64,000 nucleotides of DNA from Lysinibacillus fusiformis. Lineage in GTDB: Bacteria; Bacillota; Bacilli; Bacillales_A; Planococcaceae. A model generated the notes under the pieces. It saw only the letters and a program-made list of their open reading frames with translations. It searched no databases and was not told where the DNA came from. The position numbers and the translations under genes are program-made. Shown one piece after another: positions 16,913 through 25,285 of the stretch; the first letter of the stretch is position 1, and every line of letters begins with the position of its first letter. The DNA lies in assembly GCF_003049525.1 (NCBI RefSeq), contig NZ_PYWL01000013.1, positions 1 to 64,000 of the forward strand. Direction: 5' to 3'.

Positions 16913-17338
16913 CTATTTTGCCACAACGGCAATTTCTTTATATTTTGCATCCCAAGCAGGATCCACTTTACTTAACGATACCGGACGCAATGTATCCTTA
17001 TGAGCTAAAATATGTACAGACTGTGCAGTGGCCGCCACCGTACCATCCTCATGTAAAATTTCATAGCCATAAGTTGTTCGTAACCGGTCATGCTTTTCTA
17101 CCCAAGTGCGAACCGTTGCCACCTGCCCGTAATGCATCGCAGCCTTATAGGAAATCGATAAATCCATAACCGGCGACACATAACCATCTTCTTCTAATGC
17201 CGCATACTTAAAGCCCGCATCACTTACAAGCTGCGTACGTCCAATTTCCATCCAAATGATGTAGTTTGCATGATAGACAACGCCCATTTGGTCTGTCTCC
17301 GCATATCGAATCTCAATCTGTTTTTCACTCACAAACAT
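16913..17338 (-). CDS. yneP: Acyl-CoA thioesterase, YbgC/YneP-type hotdog fold
   Basis: 141 residues. YAETDQMGVVYHANYIIWME carries the catalytic Asp and the 4HBT signature. The start is ATG 17336-17338, with GAGGTG 6 bp upstream. Its first ~90 bp plus 60 bp of leader are repeated at 27040-27194, so this is the reconstituted full copy next to an inserted element. Family members hydrolyse short or aromatic acyl-CoAs; the substrate is not defined here. Confidence 0.85.
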   Translation of the reverse strand: MFVSEKQIEIRYAETDQMGVVYHANYIIWMEIGRTQLVSDAGFKYAALEEDGYVSPVMDLSISYKAAMHYGQVATVRTWVEKHDRLRTTYGYEILHEDGTVAATAQSVHILAHKDTLRPVSLSKVDPAWDAKYKEIAVVAK

Positions 17339-17399
17339 TTTCTTCACCTCGTCCTACATTATAGCGTAAAAATGTTGATTTGGTGGGGTTTTTGCTCTA
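17245..17399. repeat. Left 155-bp direct repeat of integrative element
   Basis: Matches 27040-27194 without gaps at a constant offset of 9795 bp, with about five mismatches. It covers the 5' end of yneP and its leader. It is read as attL, or part of it, of the 17.4-27.0 kb element. Confidence 0.8.
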
Positions 17400-17510
17400 C
17401 GGAAATAAGAGAGTTGAAAAATAAATGGAAGTTATTCTTGAATATCTAAAATAAATATGGATTTTTCTAAAATGAAATACATTTCATATAAACTCATATA
17501 AACACTTTTA

Positions 17511-17532
17511 AGTGGGGTACTTTCTGGGGTAC
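17511..17532 (+). repeat. Paired GGGGTAC motifs at left element end
   Basis: GTGGGGTAC and TGGGGTAC lie 14 bp apart, like those at 12200/12211. They are likely recombinase arm-type sites. Confidence 0.5.
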
Positions 17533-17610
17533 CATCATTTTAAATAAAAGTATCAAAGTAATGAGCAGGTGCAATGTTAAATATTTTTATGTATTTCTAT
17601 AGAAAACAAA

Positions 17611-17700
17611 TTATTTCTTCCACAAATCATTGAAAATTTTCTGTACCTTTGAAATCTTTATCCCATCAGCTATCCATACATCCTCATCTTCACTAGACAT
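17611..17700 (-). pseudogene. Short remnant frame
   Basis: 29 codons, MSSEDEDVWIADGIKISKV then QKIFNDLWKK-stop, without a ribosome-binding site. On the other strand, 17717-17800 has a 27-codon frame (MAFMQQSGQVVEEST). Both are probably debris at the element boundary. Confidence 0.25.
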
Positions 17701-17800
17701 TATACATTTATTTTAAATGGCGTTTATGCAACAATCGGGACAGGTTGTTGAGGAAAGTACATGGGAGACATATAAAGAACCCATTAATAATACTAAATAA

Positions 17801-17840
17801 AACATCCTCTATCTTGTATATTACATAGAGGATGTTTTTA
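17801..17840. terminator. Bidirectional terminator
   Basis: AAACATCCTCTAT/ATAGAGGATGTTT perfect stem with a 14-nt loop and T-rich exits on both strands. It ends the azoreductase operon. Confidence 0.85.
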
Positions 17841-17882
17841 TTGAATATCAATTAAATTCTTGAATAAACCGAAACCTTATTT

Positions 17883-18515
17883 TTATTTTTCTAAAATTTC
17901 TTTCAATTGAGTTTCAAGCTTTTCAGCAGTCATAGCACCCCCGCCTAAGCTGATGTATTCATCACCTTTTTTCAATAAAAGTGTAGGATAACTATTAACG
18001 TTAAGTTGATGAACCTTTGTAAAGTCAGCATAAGCATCGCTTATAGTATCTTTTTCCTTCATCCGTTCAATAACTAAATCAGGATTAAGATTATGAGCAA
18101 TAGCTATCTCCCTATAAGTTTCTTCAGCACTAAGGCTTTTTCCCTCGTAATAAAAAGCGTGTTGCATGGATGAAGCAAAATACACTGCACGTTCAAGTGC
18201 AATAGATCTTAATGCAGAAAACCCAATGGCTGCAACCTCAGAGTCCATAACAAAAGTTCCGTTTGCTAGAAGTTCTTGGTAAGCTTCACCATACACTACA
18301 TCAGTAAGCTGACTTATGCGCTTATTTGCTTCAGGAATGTGAGGGTATTCATTTATAGGAAGACTTCTATCTCCTACAAATAAACCGCCGGAAATAATTG
18401 TTAATGGTAATTCTGGGTACTTTTCGTGCAAAGTACGAATACTTTTCGAAAAGCCATAACACCAACCACAATAAGCATCCCATACATATACAAGAGAAAT
18501 TTCTTTATCACTCAT
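17883..18515 (-). CDS. DsbA/FrnE-family thioredoxin-fold protein
   Basis: 210 residues from the ATG with AAAGGAGC upstream. A CGWC redox motif lies near residue 18 (WDAYCGWCYGF), then an α-helical insertion, then a cis-Pro region NSYPTLLL. There is no signal peptide, so it is cytosolic, like the bacillithiol/DsbA oxidoreductases of Bacillales. Third gene of the operon azoR-NAD(P)-binding-dsbA behind an Rrf2 regulator, which suggests electrophile or thiol stress. Confidence 0.82.
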   Translation of the reverse strand: MSDKEISLVYVWDAYCGWCYGFSKSIRTLHEKYPELPLTIISGGLFVGDRSLPINEYPHIPEANKRISQLTDVVYGEAYQELLANGTFVMDSEVAAIGFSALRSIALERAVYFASSMQHAFYYEGKSLSAEETYREIAIAHNLNPDLVIERMKEKDTISDAYADFTKVHQLNVNSYPTLLLKKGDEYISLGGGAMTAEKLETQLKEILEK

Positions 18516-18554
18516 ACTAAAAGCTCCTTTCAAAAGAATAATATTTTTTTGTAC

Positions 18555-19193
18555 TTAGCGTTCTCCCACTACAGCGAAACGCTCATTTTTATGTTGTTGA
18601 TTTTCTATTTCATCAAGTATTGCAAGAGCATAGTCTGCATAGCTAATGTAGCTTTCACCTGTTGAGTTTAAGATAATTTGATCTTTTCCTTTTTGGTAAG
18701 AACCTTTTTTCTCACCTTCTGGGTCAAAAACACCACCTGGGCTAATATAAGTCCAATGAACACTACTAGTATTTCGAAGATCCTCTAGGTTTTCGCCCAT
18801 ATATTTTGCAGTTGGGTAATAGGCTTCTGGAAAACCTGGTGATTCAAATTTTTTCATTGTTTGAGATTCATCTACATACAAACTTCCTGCACCGCCTACT
18901 ACAATTAATCTAGTTTCAGGAGCATCTTGTAATGCATTAATTAAAACTCTACCAGCTTCCACATGTTGTTGTTCTTGTCCATTGGGAGCCTTAAAGGCAT
19001 TTACCACTACATCAAATTGATTAAGGTCTTCCTTTTTTAAATCAAATACATTTTTCTCTAATATTGCCACTTGTTCATGAGATACTTTAGCAGCATTACG
19101 AACAATAGCTGTTACTTCATGTCCACGACTAAAGGCTTCTTTAAGAATAAAACTTCCTGCTTTACCATTTGCTCCAATAATACCGATTTTCAT
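18555..19193 (-). CDS. NAD(P)H-binding oxidoreductase, YwnB-like
   Basis: 212 residues with an atypical short-chain dehydrogenase fold. MKIGIIGANGKAGSFILKEA carries GxxGxxG, then VVVNAFKAP, then LIVVGGAGSLYVD and YISPGGVFDP. Members of this NAD(P)-binding family bind NADP and reduce quinones or act as sensors. Second gene of the operon; the gap to azoR is 39 bp. Confidence 0.8.
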   Translation of the reverse strand: MKIGIIGANGKAGSFILKEAFSRGHEVTAIVRNAAKVSHEQVAILEKNVFDLKKEDLNQFDVVVNAFKAPNGQEQQHVEAGRVLINALQDAPETRLIVVGGAGSLYVDESQTMKKFESPGFPEAYYPTAKYMGENLEDLRNTSSVHWTYISPGGVFDPEGEKKGSYQKGKDQIILNSTGESYISYADYALAILDEIENQQHKNERFAVVGER

Positions 19194-19232
19194 GTTAATC
19201 CCCCTAATTTAAATAGTTATTCCCTGATAATT

Positions 19233-19871
19233 TTAGAAAGTTTTAGCTAAATCTTTTGCACGAGCAATAGCATCTTCTTTAATTTCTAGTGCTCTTTCAG
19301 GCACTTTATTATGTCCCTCAACGAAGAGTCCTTCTAAAGAAGGAACACCAAAGAAATTCATCATTACTTGGAGATGACGATGACCCATTTCAAGTTCTGC
19401 AGCTGGACCTTCAGAGTAAAAACCACCTCGTGCCTGTATGTGCAATGCTTTTTTGTCTGTTAGCAACCCTACTGGCTGTCCGTTTTCTGTATATCTAAAA
19501 GATTTACCTGCTACAGAAACTGCATCCAAGTAAGCTTTCATAACGGGAGGATATGAAAAGTTCCAGAATGGCGTAACAAAGACAAACTTGTCAGCCGTAA
19601 TAAACTGTTCGTTTATTTCACCAAGGCGAGTTACTTTTAATTTCTCTTGCTCTGATAGATCCTCGAAGCTTGACCCTGATCTAAGCTTTCCCCACCCACT
19701 AAAAACATCTGCATCAATTTGAGGGATATTTTCTTTATATAGATCAATGTGAACTACTTGATCGTTAGGATTAACTTCTTTATACGTATCAATAAACGCT
19801 TTTCCTGTCGCCATACTGTAAGATTTTGATTCATCATGTGGATGTGCTGTGATATATAATACTGTTGTCAT
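19233..19871 (-). CDS. azoR: FMN-dependent NADH-azoreductase
   Basis: 212 residues from the ATG with AAAGGGAG upstream. The flavodoxin-like fold starts [20 protein letters not shown] (FMN phosphate loop). [19 protein letters not shown] and [11 protein letters not shown] are the AzoR isoalloxazine-binding segments. Family members reduce quinones and azo dyes by two-electron transfer. First gene of a three-gene operon; two 19-bp operators lie 66-109 bp upstream. Confidence 0.88.
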   Translation of the reverse strand: MTTVLYITAHPHDESKSYSMATGKAFIDTYKEVNPNDQVVHIDLYKENIPQIDADVFSGWGKLRSGSSFEDLSEQEKLKVTRLGEINEQFITADKFVFVTPFWNFSYPPVMKAYLDAVSVAGKSFRYTENGQPVGLLTDKKALHIQARGGFYSEGPAAELEMGHRHLQVMMNFFGVPSLEGLFVEGHNKVPERALEIKEDAIARAKDLAKTF

Positions 19872-19936
19872 TTTGTAATACTCCCTTTCTTCCAAAGCAA
19901 AGTAATAGTTTTATTAAATACAAAGGGTTATTGAGT

Positions 19937-19955
19937 TGTAACTATAATTGTTACA
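19937..19955. promoter_or_regulatory. Rrf2-type operator O1
   Basis: TGTAACTATAATTGTTACA, a TGTAAC-N7-GTTACA palindrome in the divergent azoR/Rrf2 spacer. Confidence 0.75.
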
Positions 19956-19961
19956 CCATTC

Positions 19962-19980
19962 TGTAACGATTATAGTTACA
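19962..19980. promoter_or_regulatory. Rrf2-type operator O2
   Basis: TGTAACGATTATAGTTACA, 25 bp from O1 centre to centre. O1 and O2 also form a larger palindrome together. Confidence 0.75.
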
Positions 19981-20065
19981 CCTTATACGAATGTCAATAA
20001 TCTTTTTTCAGTAATAATCTTTTTAAATAATTATTTGGATATTATCTAATTGACAAATAAATATA

Positions 20066-20084
20066 TGTAACTAATATTATTACA
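20066..20084. promoter_or_regulatory. Rrf2-type operator O3
   Basis: TGTAACTAATATTATTACA, one arm altered (ATTACA). It lies just upstream of the ribosome-binding site of the regulator gene, suggesting autoregulation. Confidence 0.7.
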
Positions 20085-20099
20085 TGAGGGGTGATTTGC

Positions 20100-20504
20100 A
20101 TGATAAATATACGTCTTTCTGTAGCGATCCATGTATTATCGTTAATTTCTACAGACTCAACATTATCATCTGAAAAGATTGCCAGCAGTGTAAATACAAA
20201 CCCTGTTGTCATAAGACGAATTAGTAGTGACTTAAAAAAAGCTGGAATTCTGACTTCTAAAGTTGGCGTACCAGGTTCTTCCTTAACTCGAGACCCTAGT
20301 GACATCACTTTATTTGATATTTATAAAGCCGTTCATCTAGAAAAAGAGTTGTTTCCTATACACAATAACCCTAATCCTGATTGCCATGTAGGTAAAAAAA
20401 TTCAACATACACTGAATGTAACCTTTGAAAGTGTACAAACCGCAATGGAAAACGAGTTAAAGAATAAAACTCTCGAAAGTGTTATGAATCATCTCAATGA
20501 ATAG
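20100..20504 (+). CDS. Rrf2-family transcriptional regulator, YwnA-like
   Basis: 134 residues. N-terminal winged helix: RLSVAIHVLSLIS, then KIASSVNTNPVVIRRISSDL and LKKAGILTSKVGVPGS. The start is ATG 20100 after AGGGGTGA; GTG at 20091 overlaps that site. Only one Cys is visible in the effector part (NPDCHVG), so a thiol switch rather than an Fe-S cluster is possible. It is divergent from azoR with three matching palindromes between and in front, so it very likely represses the operon and itself. Confidence 0.85.
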   Translation: MINIRLSVAIHVLSLISTDSTLSSEKIASSVNTNPVVIRRISSDLKKAGILTSKVGVPGSSLTRDPSDITLFDIYKAVHLEKELFPIHNNPNPDCHVGKKIQHTLNVTFESVQTAMENELKNKTLESVMNHLNE

Positions 20505-20518
20505 AGATGATTTTTTTT
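20488..20518 (+). terminator. Terminator of the Rrf2 gene
   Basis: ATCATCTC/GAGATGAT stem overlapping the stop codon, followed by eight T. Confidence 0.85.
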
Positions 20519-20844
20519 ATTAATTAATATTTAGATTTGATTTGGAGGATAATAGCTTCTTAAATTAGGGGTGTTCCTATACGAAAGAAGGCGAAAAAGG
20601 GATAAGTTTGAATAAATGTACTTAAAGTAACAGGTGCAAGAGTTCAATAAGTGAGTTATTTAAAATGAGTAATGAATAAACATTATTATTCAATAACGGA
20701 GGCTTTAGTTCAAAAAGGAATTGGAAGTTAGATTTTATAATTTTTAATGTAAAGAAGAACCTATTTCAAAAATAATATTTTAACCCCGCCCTTGCTTAGA
20801 ACAGGGTTATGCTTGATTGAAAATTAATTAGTCTTTGTACTGAA
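20519..20844. other. Intergenic
   Basis: No frame recognised. A weak hairpin AACCCCGCCCTTG/CAGGGTTA is near 20782-20808. Confidence 0.4.
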
Positions 20845-21194
20845 CTATTGTTTAATCTCCTTTAAGTAGTTAAAAATTAAATTTTCAACTTGTGTTTTTA
20901 GCGCTTGTTTTGCGTACCGTAGTACTACATCTTCTCCAGGATTCTTCACCACAACGTCGCTAAAATATTGATCTATATGATCCACCTAACTATTTCGATT
21001 CTTTGTTTAGTCAACATGCGCTTTTTATTGTAGTAATCAGGCCTTATAACTTTTAAAAGGACATCAACTATTTCGATATAGACCTTGGACATCTTAAGAT
21101 TCCCTAGTTTATCGTAGTCATTTTGTAAAGACTTTACTGCAAGCTCCAAAAGGATAAATTGATGTACATCTCTCCGTTCTTCAGGCTTAATCAT
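20845..21194 (-). pseudogene. Frameshifted paralogue of the last UvrX-operon gene
   Basis: Starts MIKPEERRDVHQFILLELAV and, after a frameshift near 20985, continues VDHIDQYFSDVVVKNPGEDV through to a stop at 20845. Position by position it parallels the intact 113-residue protein at 61633. It is preceded by a decayed YolD-like gene in the same order as in the intact operon. Confidence 0.8.
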
Positions 21195-21420
21195 CGTCTA
21201 CGAATGATGCTTTTTTTTGAATTAGATCATATGTAATTCGTTTTATCGATAAATCTGTATCTAATAATAACTCTTTTTTGTACGTATCAATGCCAGTTAC
21301 CAGCCCTACATGGTCATGTAGTTTATAGTGGTCCTACAGCGTTAATTTACCTAATTTCTGCAATTTAAACGCTCGCTGTAAAGTTTGCTCTATCTCCTCT
21401 AATTCCCACGATCATGTAAC
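21187..21420 (-). pseudogene. Decayed YolD-like gene
   Basis: Readable pieces in two frames: REIEQTLQRAFKLQKLGKLT, then HVGLVTGIDTYKKELLLDTD and YDLIQKKASFVDDD-stop. The middle matches the β-strand pattern of the YolD protein at 61967. It overlaps the next start as ATGATTAA, as in the intact operon. Confidence 0.6.
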
Positions 21421-21440
21421 ATACAAATCACTCTCCATTC

Positions 21441-21711
21441 TTAATCGATATCTAAAATTTTTAGGATATCTAAGAAATGCACTTTGTGAATATTCATGTA
21501 CTTATCTTTAATATGGATTAATTTAGTGTTTGCATCCATTTTTGTGACTGTACCTGTTAGTGGATCTTCCTGCTTATAAATGGTGAATACCTTTGTCTGA
21601 TTACCCTGCATAGCTTCAGTTAGGGAGTTTGCGATTTCCTCTAAATCAAATTCATCTCGCTCAGGATGTTTTGACTCTTTTTTTTGTAGGTGTTTTTGTT
21701 TTAGCTGCCAT
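21441..21711 (-). pseudogene. Phage-type YolD-like protein, probably frameshifted
   Basis: The C-terminal ~80 codons read RDEFDLEEIANSLTEAMQGN then LTGTVTKMDANTKLIHIKDK, the YolD fold. The best start (ATG 21709-21711, GAGAGG upstream) gives MAAKTKTPTKKRVKTS-stop in a different frame, so one indel, probably in the A-run, separates start from body. The frame can instead be opened from an ATG at 21764 without a ribosome-binding site. Confidence 0.6.
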
Positions 21712-21823
21712 TTTAACCTCTCGCTTAACAGAGCATTCGTTTGTATATATATCAGAAGATACATTCGCTTTCCAGCAAGATAAAATGGCTGGAAATAAAA
21801 AAGGCTATCGTATTTGATAACCT

Positions 21824-21988
21824 TTAAAATCTTTCTTTGAAATTGACAGCTATAATATTCTCATCTCTGTGGACCATTCTAATTACGTTGTAACCCTGTT
21901 CCTTTAAAAGGTTTAGAGCCACATCATCTTTTAGTGCTTCATGTACTTCGTGTGTTAGATGTAGCTTGATAAACCTATAATTGGTACA
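21824..21988 (-). pseudogene. Remnant of a small phage-type gene
   Basis: Start-less frame YRFIKLHLTHEVHEALKDDV followed by LNLLKEQGYNVIRMVHRDEN and a stop. Frames are broken upstream near PDHVPIIG. Family unknown. Confidence 0.45.
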
Positions 21989-22180
21989 TGGTCAGGTTCA
22001 CGTTTAATAAAAATTTTACTGGTACTATTATATCGTAATTTTTAACCACACCCCTTTTCAAATAGTTCTACAGAGACAGTTAAAACCCTTCCAGTTAATT
22101 GATAATCGATTTATATATACAAAACATATCAAATTCCCTAAAATGGTAAATAGTAGATAGATAAATTGAGGTGGAAATTG

Positions 22181-22441
22181 ATGAATAAATGCCCTAATTG
22201 TTTAGCCAGTAACCCTTTTAAGAAAGTATATAGAGATGGTTTAGTATTTGTAAAATGTGAATATTGTAATACAATCTTTGAAGATACTTCAACGAGAAAA
22301 ACGAGAGAAGTGTCAGAGAGAGTACGAAACGAAGTCCAAAATGATGTGCAAAAAGAAAAATCTTCAGGTAAGGCTCTAGCAATTGGGATAGGACTTATGA
22401 TCCTTTATTTTATTATTGATACTATATCTAAACTTTATTAA
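22181..22441 (+). CDS. Zinc-ribbon protein with C-terminal membrane helix
   Basis: 86 residues from the ATG after GAGGTGG; the upstream TTG at 22166 is unsupported. A four-Cys ribbon (NKCPNCLASN...CEYCNTIF) is followed by a charged helix and one C-terminal helix (ALAIGIGLMILYFIIDTISK). It is related to the 179-residue protein at 33941, and a piece of its 3' end is copied at 10483. The leader TAAAATGGTAAAT is shared with 33941. Function unknown. Confidence 0.7.
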   Translation: MNKCPNCLASNPFKKVYRDGLVFVKCEYCNTIFEDTSTRKTREVSERVRNEVQNDVQKEKSSGKALAIGIGLMILYFIIDTISKLY

Positions 22442-22517
22442 ATTATAAAATAAAAGTTTGTTATATGAACAAGGGTATTTATGCTATCTCGGTCTTTCTG
22501 TTAAAAGAATGAAAAAA

Positions 22518-22564
22518 GCCCCCGTAAAAGTTAGATTGATGTCTAACTTTTACGGGGCAGTTCA
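22518..22564. repeat. Paired IS3-type ends without an internal gene (copy 1)
   Basis: 16-bp stem CCCCGTAAAAGTTAGA/TCTAACTTTTACGGGG with a 6-nt centre. The right arm, read outward, ends GGGGCAGTTCA. It resembles the IS end at 102-127. On the minus strand it is followed by six T, so it may also terminate the VOC gene. Confidence 0.65.
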
Positions 22565-22608
22565 AGTCGTTATTAAAAAGAATAATTTATTTTAAACAAA
22601 CTTCCTTA

Positions 22609-22992
22609 TCATTCAACCAATGTGCAAATTTCAATAAAATGTCCATCTGGATCTGCTACATATGCAACTGTTTGTCCCCATGGTTTTGTAGCTGGTTCCT
22701 TTATGATTGGTACACCCTGTTCACGGAGTTTCTCGATTGTTGCAGACACATCTTCAACAACAAATGCGATTTCAAAAGTTTGAGTTGACGAAGTTAATTC
22801 AGGTACATCTAAACCTATTTCTTCTTTGACAGATTTACGCGTATTAATCGATAGAGTTGTTACACCAGTGTCGAATTCAACATATGTATCTTGTTGCATT
22901 TTGATTTGCAAACCTAGAATGTCTTTGTAAAAACTCATCGTTTTTTCAAAATCATTTACGTAAAGAATGATATATTTCATAGTTAGTTTCAC
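22609..22992 (-). CDS. VOC-family protein (glyoxalase/bleomycin-resistance type)
   Basis: 127 residues. [20 protein letters not shown] opens the first module; [19 protein letters not shown] closes the second with a conserved metal-ligand Glu. The start chosen is GTG 22990-22992, 6 bp after GGGAGAG; the ATG 12 bp inside is 18 bp from that site. It sits inside the 17.4-27.0 kb element. Substrate unknown. Confidence 0.8.
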   Translation of the reverse strand: MKLTMKYIILYVNDFEKTMSFYKDILGLQIKMQQDTYVEFDTGVTTLSINTRKSVKEEIGLDVPELTSSTQTFEIAFVVEDVSATIEKLREQGVPIIKEPATKPWGQTVAYVADPDGHFIEICTLVE

Positions 22993-23336
22993 TTGCTTCT
23001 CTCCCACTTTTGGTTTAAATACCAGATTATAGTTTATTAACCATATAATTAAAGTATTGCTTGGACAAGTATAACATTCGATATTTATTTCTTTCAACTT
23101 GCAGGCATTTTTAGCCTTTTATATTAATTAAGATACCTAATCTCTTAAAAAAATATGGGCTGGCCATGTCTGTCATGCTCCGAACAAGTTTGTTCAGCGC
23201 AGGTCGGTCGTCGGTCTGTCTTTCTCTAATATTTTGGTTTTTATAAATACCAATATAGGAAAGCCTTACCGGGCCGACCTACTTCCTAGCTTACATCATA
23301 TTTTTTCTTTCACAAAACATGATACATGTTTTCATT

Positions 23337-23424
23337 TGTTCCTTTTGTTACATCTGTTCCTTTTGTTACATCTGTTCCTTTTGTTACATCTGTTCCTTTT
23401 GTTACATCTGTTCCTTTTGTTACT
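23337..23424. repeat. 18-bp tandem repeat, five units
   Basis: TGTTCCTTTTGTTACATC repeated five times; the last unit ends TACTCA. A two-unit degenerate form is at 32308-32345. Read on the minus strand a six-residue repeat (DVTKGT or NKRNRC) is possible but unsupported by a start. Confidence 0.85.
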
Positions 23425-23673
23425 CAATCGCGCCCGATCGTATTATAAGGTCAGCCAGAAAATATTTCTGGTTGACCATTTTGTTGAAGATCGTTTCACC
23501 TAAACCACCAGCAATTGTAATATAGGATTGAGAAGAATACAGATTTAGAAAGTCTCCATATACAGGTTTTTATTCATATAACATCCCTACAATGTTTTCT
23601 GCAAAATTTTGAAAAGTCTTATTGTAAACTCTCTTTATATACCTTTGTATAAAAAATGTATAAACAATATCCA

Positions 23674-23722
23674 ATGAAAAAGCCAAGTAACGTTTGTTTT
23701 ACAGCGTTTCTTGGCTTTTGTG
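23674..23722. terminator. Bidirectional terminator
   Basis: AAAAGCCAAG(T)AACG paired with GCGTTTCTTGGCTTTT. Confidence 0.7.
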
Positions 23723-23788
23723 TCTACCCAAACTTTTATTTGGGAACGTTATTTCGTTATTGGATGTACAGATATACAGCTCAACTTC

Positions 23789-24199
23789 TTAACATTCATC
23801 TTGATAAATTTGAACTGTTTTAGGTTTTAAATTAACTATATTTTTAAATACTTTAAGATTTTCTATATGTCTAAAAAATTCATCTAAGCTTTCAAAATCC
23901 ATTGACCATTCTGTAACTTGTAATTTTTTAAATTCATCAATAGGAGTAAATAATAGTTTGCAATGAAGCTGGCTCATTCCTAAATATTCATCATCTTCGT
24001 ATTCAGTAAACTGGCGTACAAACGAAAAATGAAACATTTCTTTACGGTAAGTACCACATTCGAATAAAATTTCCTTTTCATCTTCTCCTACAATATCTTC
24101 CTCACAAAATTCTTTAAATGTTGTCCAAATTGACGATACTGAATCTGTATCAACATTTATTTTTCCTTTCAAATAACCTTCTACTTCTTGAATCCTCAC
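23789..24199 (-). CDS. Hypothetical acidic protein
   Basis: 136 residues, rich in Glu/Asp/Phe (FTEYEDDEYLGMSQLHCKLL). It starts at GTG with GAGGGG upstream. No signal peptide or motif. Small acidic proteins of this look can be immunity proteins, but no toxin gene is adjacent, so that is only a possibility. It lies between the phage late regulator and the tandem repeats. Confidence 0.6.
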   Translation of the reverse strand: MRIQEVEGYLKGKINVDTDSVSSIWTTFKEFCEEDIVGEDEKEILFECGTYRKEMFHFSFVRQFTEYEDDEYLGMSQLHCKLLFTPIDEFKKLQVTEWSMDFESLDEFFRHIENLKVFKNIVNLKPKTVQIYQDEC

Positions 24200-24356
24200 T
24201 ATTTATCGCCCCTCTTGTTACTTGTTCAACCTTTATTAAGAATAAAGAGCCAAGTCTAATTAAGCAAATAAAGTTACCAAAGCGTCGTTTGGTAATATAT
24301 CTTTAAAAATTGTTATTCAATAATATGGCCCGATTGTTGAATAAATGTTTTAAAAA

Positions 24357-24378
24357 GAAGCAGCCTTTCGGCTACTTC
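24357..24378 (-). terminator. Terminator overlapping the regulator stop
   Basis: GAAGTAGCC/GGCTGCTTC with a GAAA loop, then TTTTT on the minus strand. The same stem is at 33381. Confidence 0.8.
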
Positions 24379-24806
24379 ATCATCTGACTCAAAATATTAT
24401 TTCTTACTCTAAAAATTGTCGTGCTAGATAACCCCATATGCTTGCCAATTGCACGTATGCTATCCCCATCTAGCAATCTATGAAGGACTTCAACCTCTCT
24501 ATCGCCTTCTACAAATGGAATGTGTTTCTGCACTTCTGCTATCTTTTGCTCATATTGCTTAATTCGAAAATTCAGCGAATATACACGACGTTGTACTTCT
24601 GTAAACACTGGATCACTAGTTCCACCACTTGCCTTTGGTAATGTTGCTTCAAGGCCATACATAGCTGTTTTAGCTCCAATGTAGCTATTGTTATTCATCT
24701 TCGCTACCGGCTGCTTTGCTTCCTCAATTGTTTCAACCATCCAACGATAATTCTCAATCCACTGAAGTAAATCCTCTTTCGTAACTTTAATTTGCCCTGT
24801 TAACAT
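24372..24806 (-). CDS. Phage late-gene regulator, ArpU/RinA-like
   Basis: 144 residues. A coiled helical N-terminal half is followed by a sigma-like helix-turn-helix, VEVLHRLLDGDSIRAIGKHM then LSSTTIFRVRNNIL. Such proteins sit upstream of terminase genes in Gram-positive phages and switch on late transcription. A shortened paralogue is at 33395, upstream of a terS remnant. Here the terminase genes are missing. Confidence 0.75.
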   Translation of the reverse strand: MLTGQIKVTKEDLLQWIENYRWMVETIEEAKQPVAKMNNNSYIGAKTAMYGLEATLPKASGGTSDPVFTEVQRRVYSLNFRIKQYEQKIAEVQKHIPFVEGDREVEVLHRLLDGDSIRAIGKHMGLSSTTIFRVRNNILSQMMK

Positions 24807-24935
24807 AGGTTTGCCCTCCTACGGTCAATATTTGAAATTTTTAAATTTTTAATCTTAAATTACTAGCCTAAAATTGACCTCCAATATTCAATTACTCGTG
24901 GTACAATAATCCAGCAAGGAGGTTTTTATACAGTT

Positions 24936-25091
24936 ATGGAAATATTATTTGGAATTATACCTATTTTCTTTTTATTAGTTTTCTATCTTGTACCAATAGT
25001 ATTTATAGTCTGGTTCGTGCTTAAAATCATTAATATCCAAAAAGAACAAACTGAAATTCTATTAAGAATTGCTGAAAAGTTAGAAAAGTAA
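24936..25091 (+). CDS. Short single-span membrane protein
   Basis: 51 residues. One long hydrophobic helix (LFGIIPIFFLLVFYLVPIVF, about 4-28) and an amphipathic charged tail, QKEQTEILLRIAEKLEK. AAGGAGG lies 15 bp before the ATG, a long spacing. A hairpin GAGAGCTT/AAGCTCTC follows. Phage holin-like or toxin-like in size; not identified. Confidence 0.6.
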   Translation: MEILFGIIPIFFLLVFYLVPIVFIVWFVLKIINIQKEQTEILLRIAEKLEK

Positions 25092-25108
25092 TGTAGTATG
25101 GAGAGCTT

Positions 25109-25285
25109 CTATAAAAAGCTCTCTAACTTCTCACAAACCGCAAAACTACCACTAACTTTGATAACTCTATAGTTTGGATACCTAGTCACGTATTCCAGTA
25201 CCAAGCGTCTGATTTCATCGTTATCCTTCGCCTGTTGAAATATCCAAGCAGGCAGAAGGACTTTGTGGGGTACGTTACTGTTCAA
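25109..25285 (-). CDS. Small phage-type protein downstream of recT
   Basis: 58 residues from TTG 25283-25285, with AGAGGAA 7 bp upstream, overlapping the end of recT. It reads AKDNDEIRRLVLEYVTRYPN then YRVIKVSGSFAVCEKLE. A relative seems to have decayed near 6690-6760. Function unknown. Confidence 0.5.
   Translation of the reverse strand: MNSNVPHKVLLPAWIFQQAKDNDEIRRLVLEYVTRYPNYRVIKVSGSFAVCEKLESFL

Larger units (their letters stand above)
23098..23788. other. Long non-coding stretch in prophage remnant
   Basis: Holds a GC-richer patch (23155-23230, GCGCAGGTCGGTCGTCGG), an 18-bp tandem repeat and a terminator. The part from GCCGACCTAC to the repeats is similar to 32240-32345, directly upstream of the terS remnant, so a terminase gene may once have followed on the minus strand. 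Confidence 0.5.

Noticed and set aside
23191-23204. GAACAAGTTTGTTC as a LexA box
   Set aside because: The spacing between GAAC and GTTC is 6, not 4, and no damage-response gene follows.
23337-23424. Tandem repeats as a CRISPR array
   Set aside because: Units are contiguous 18-mers with no spacers and no cas genes nearby.
25265-25273. GTGGGGTAC at the recT/small gene border
   Set aside because: It is explained by codons of the small downstream gene (VPHK); not used as evidence for an att site.
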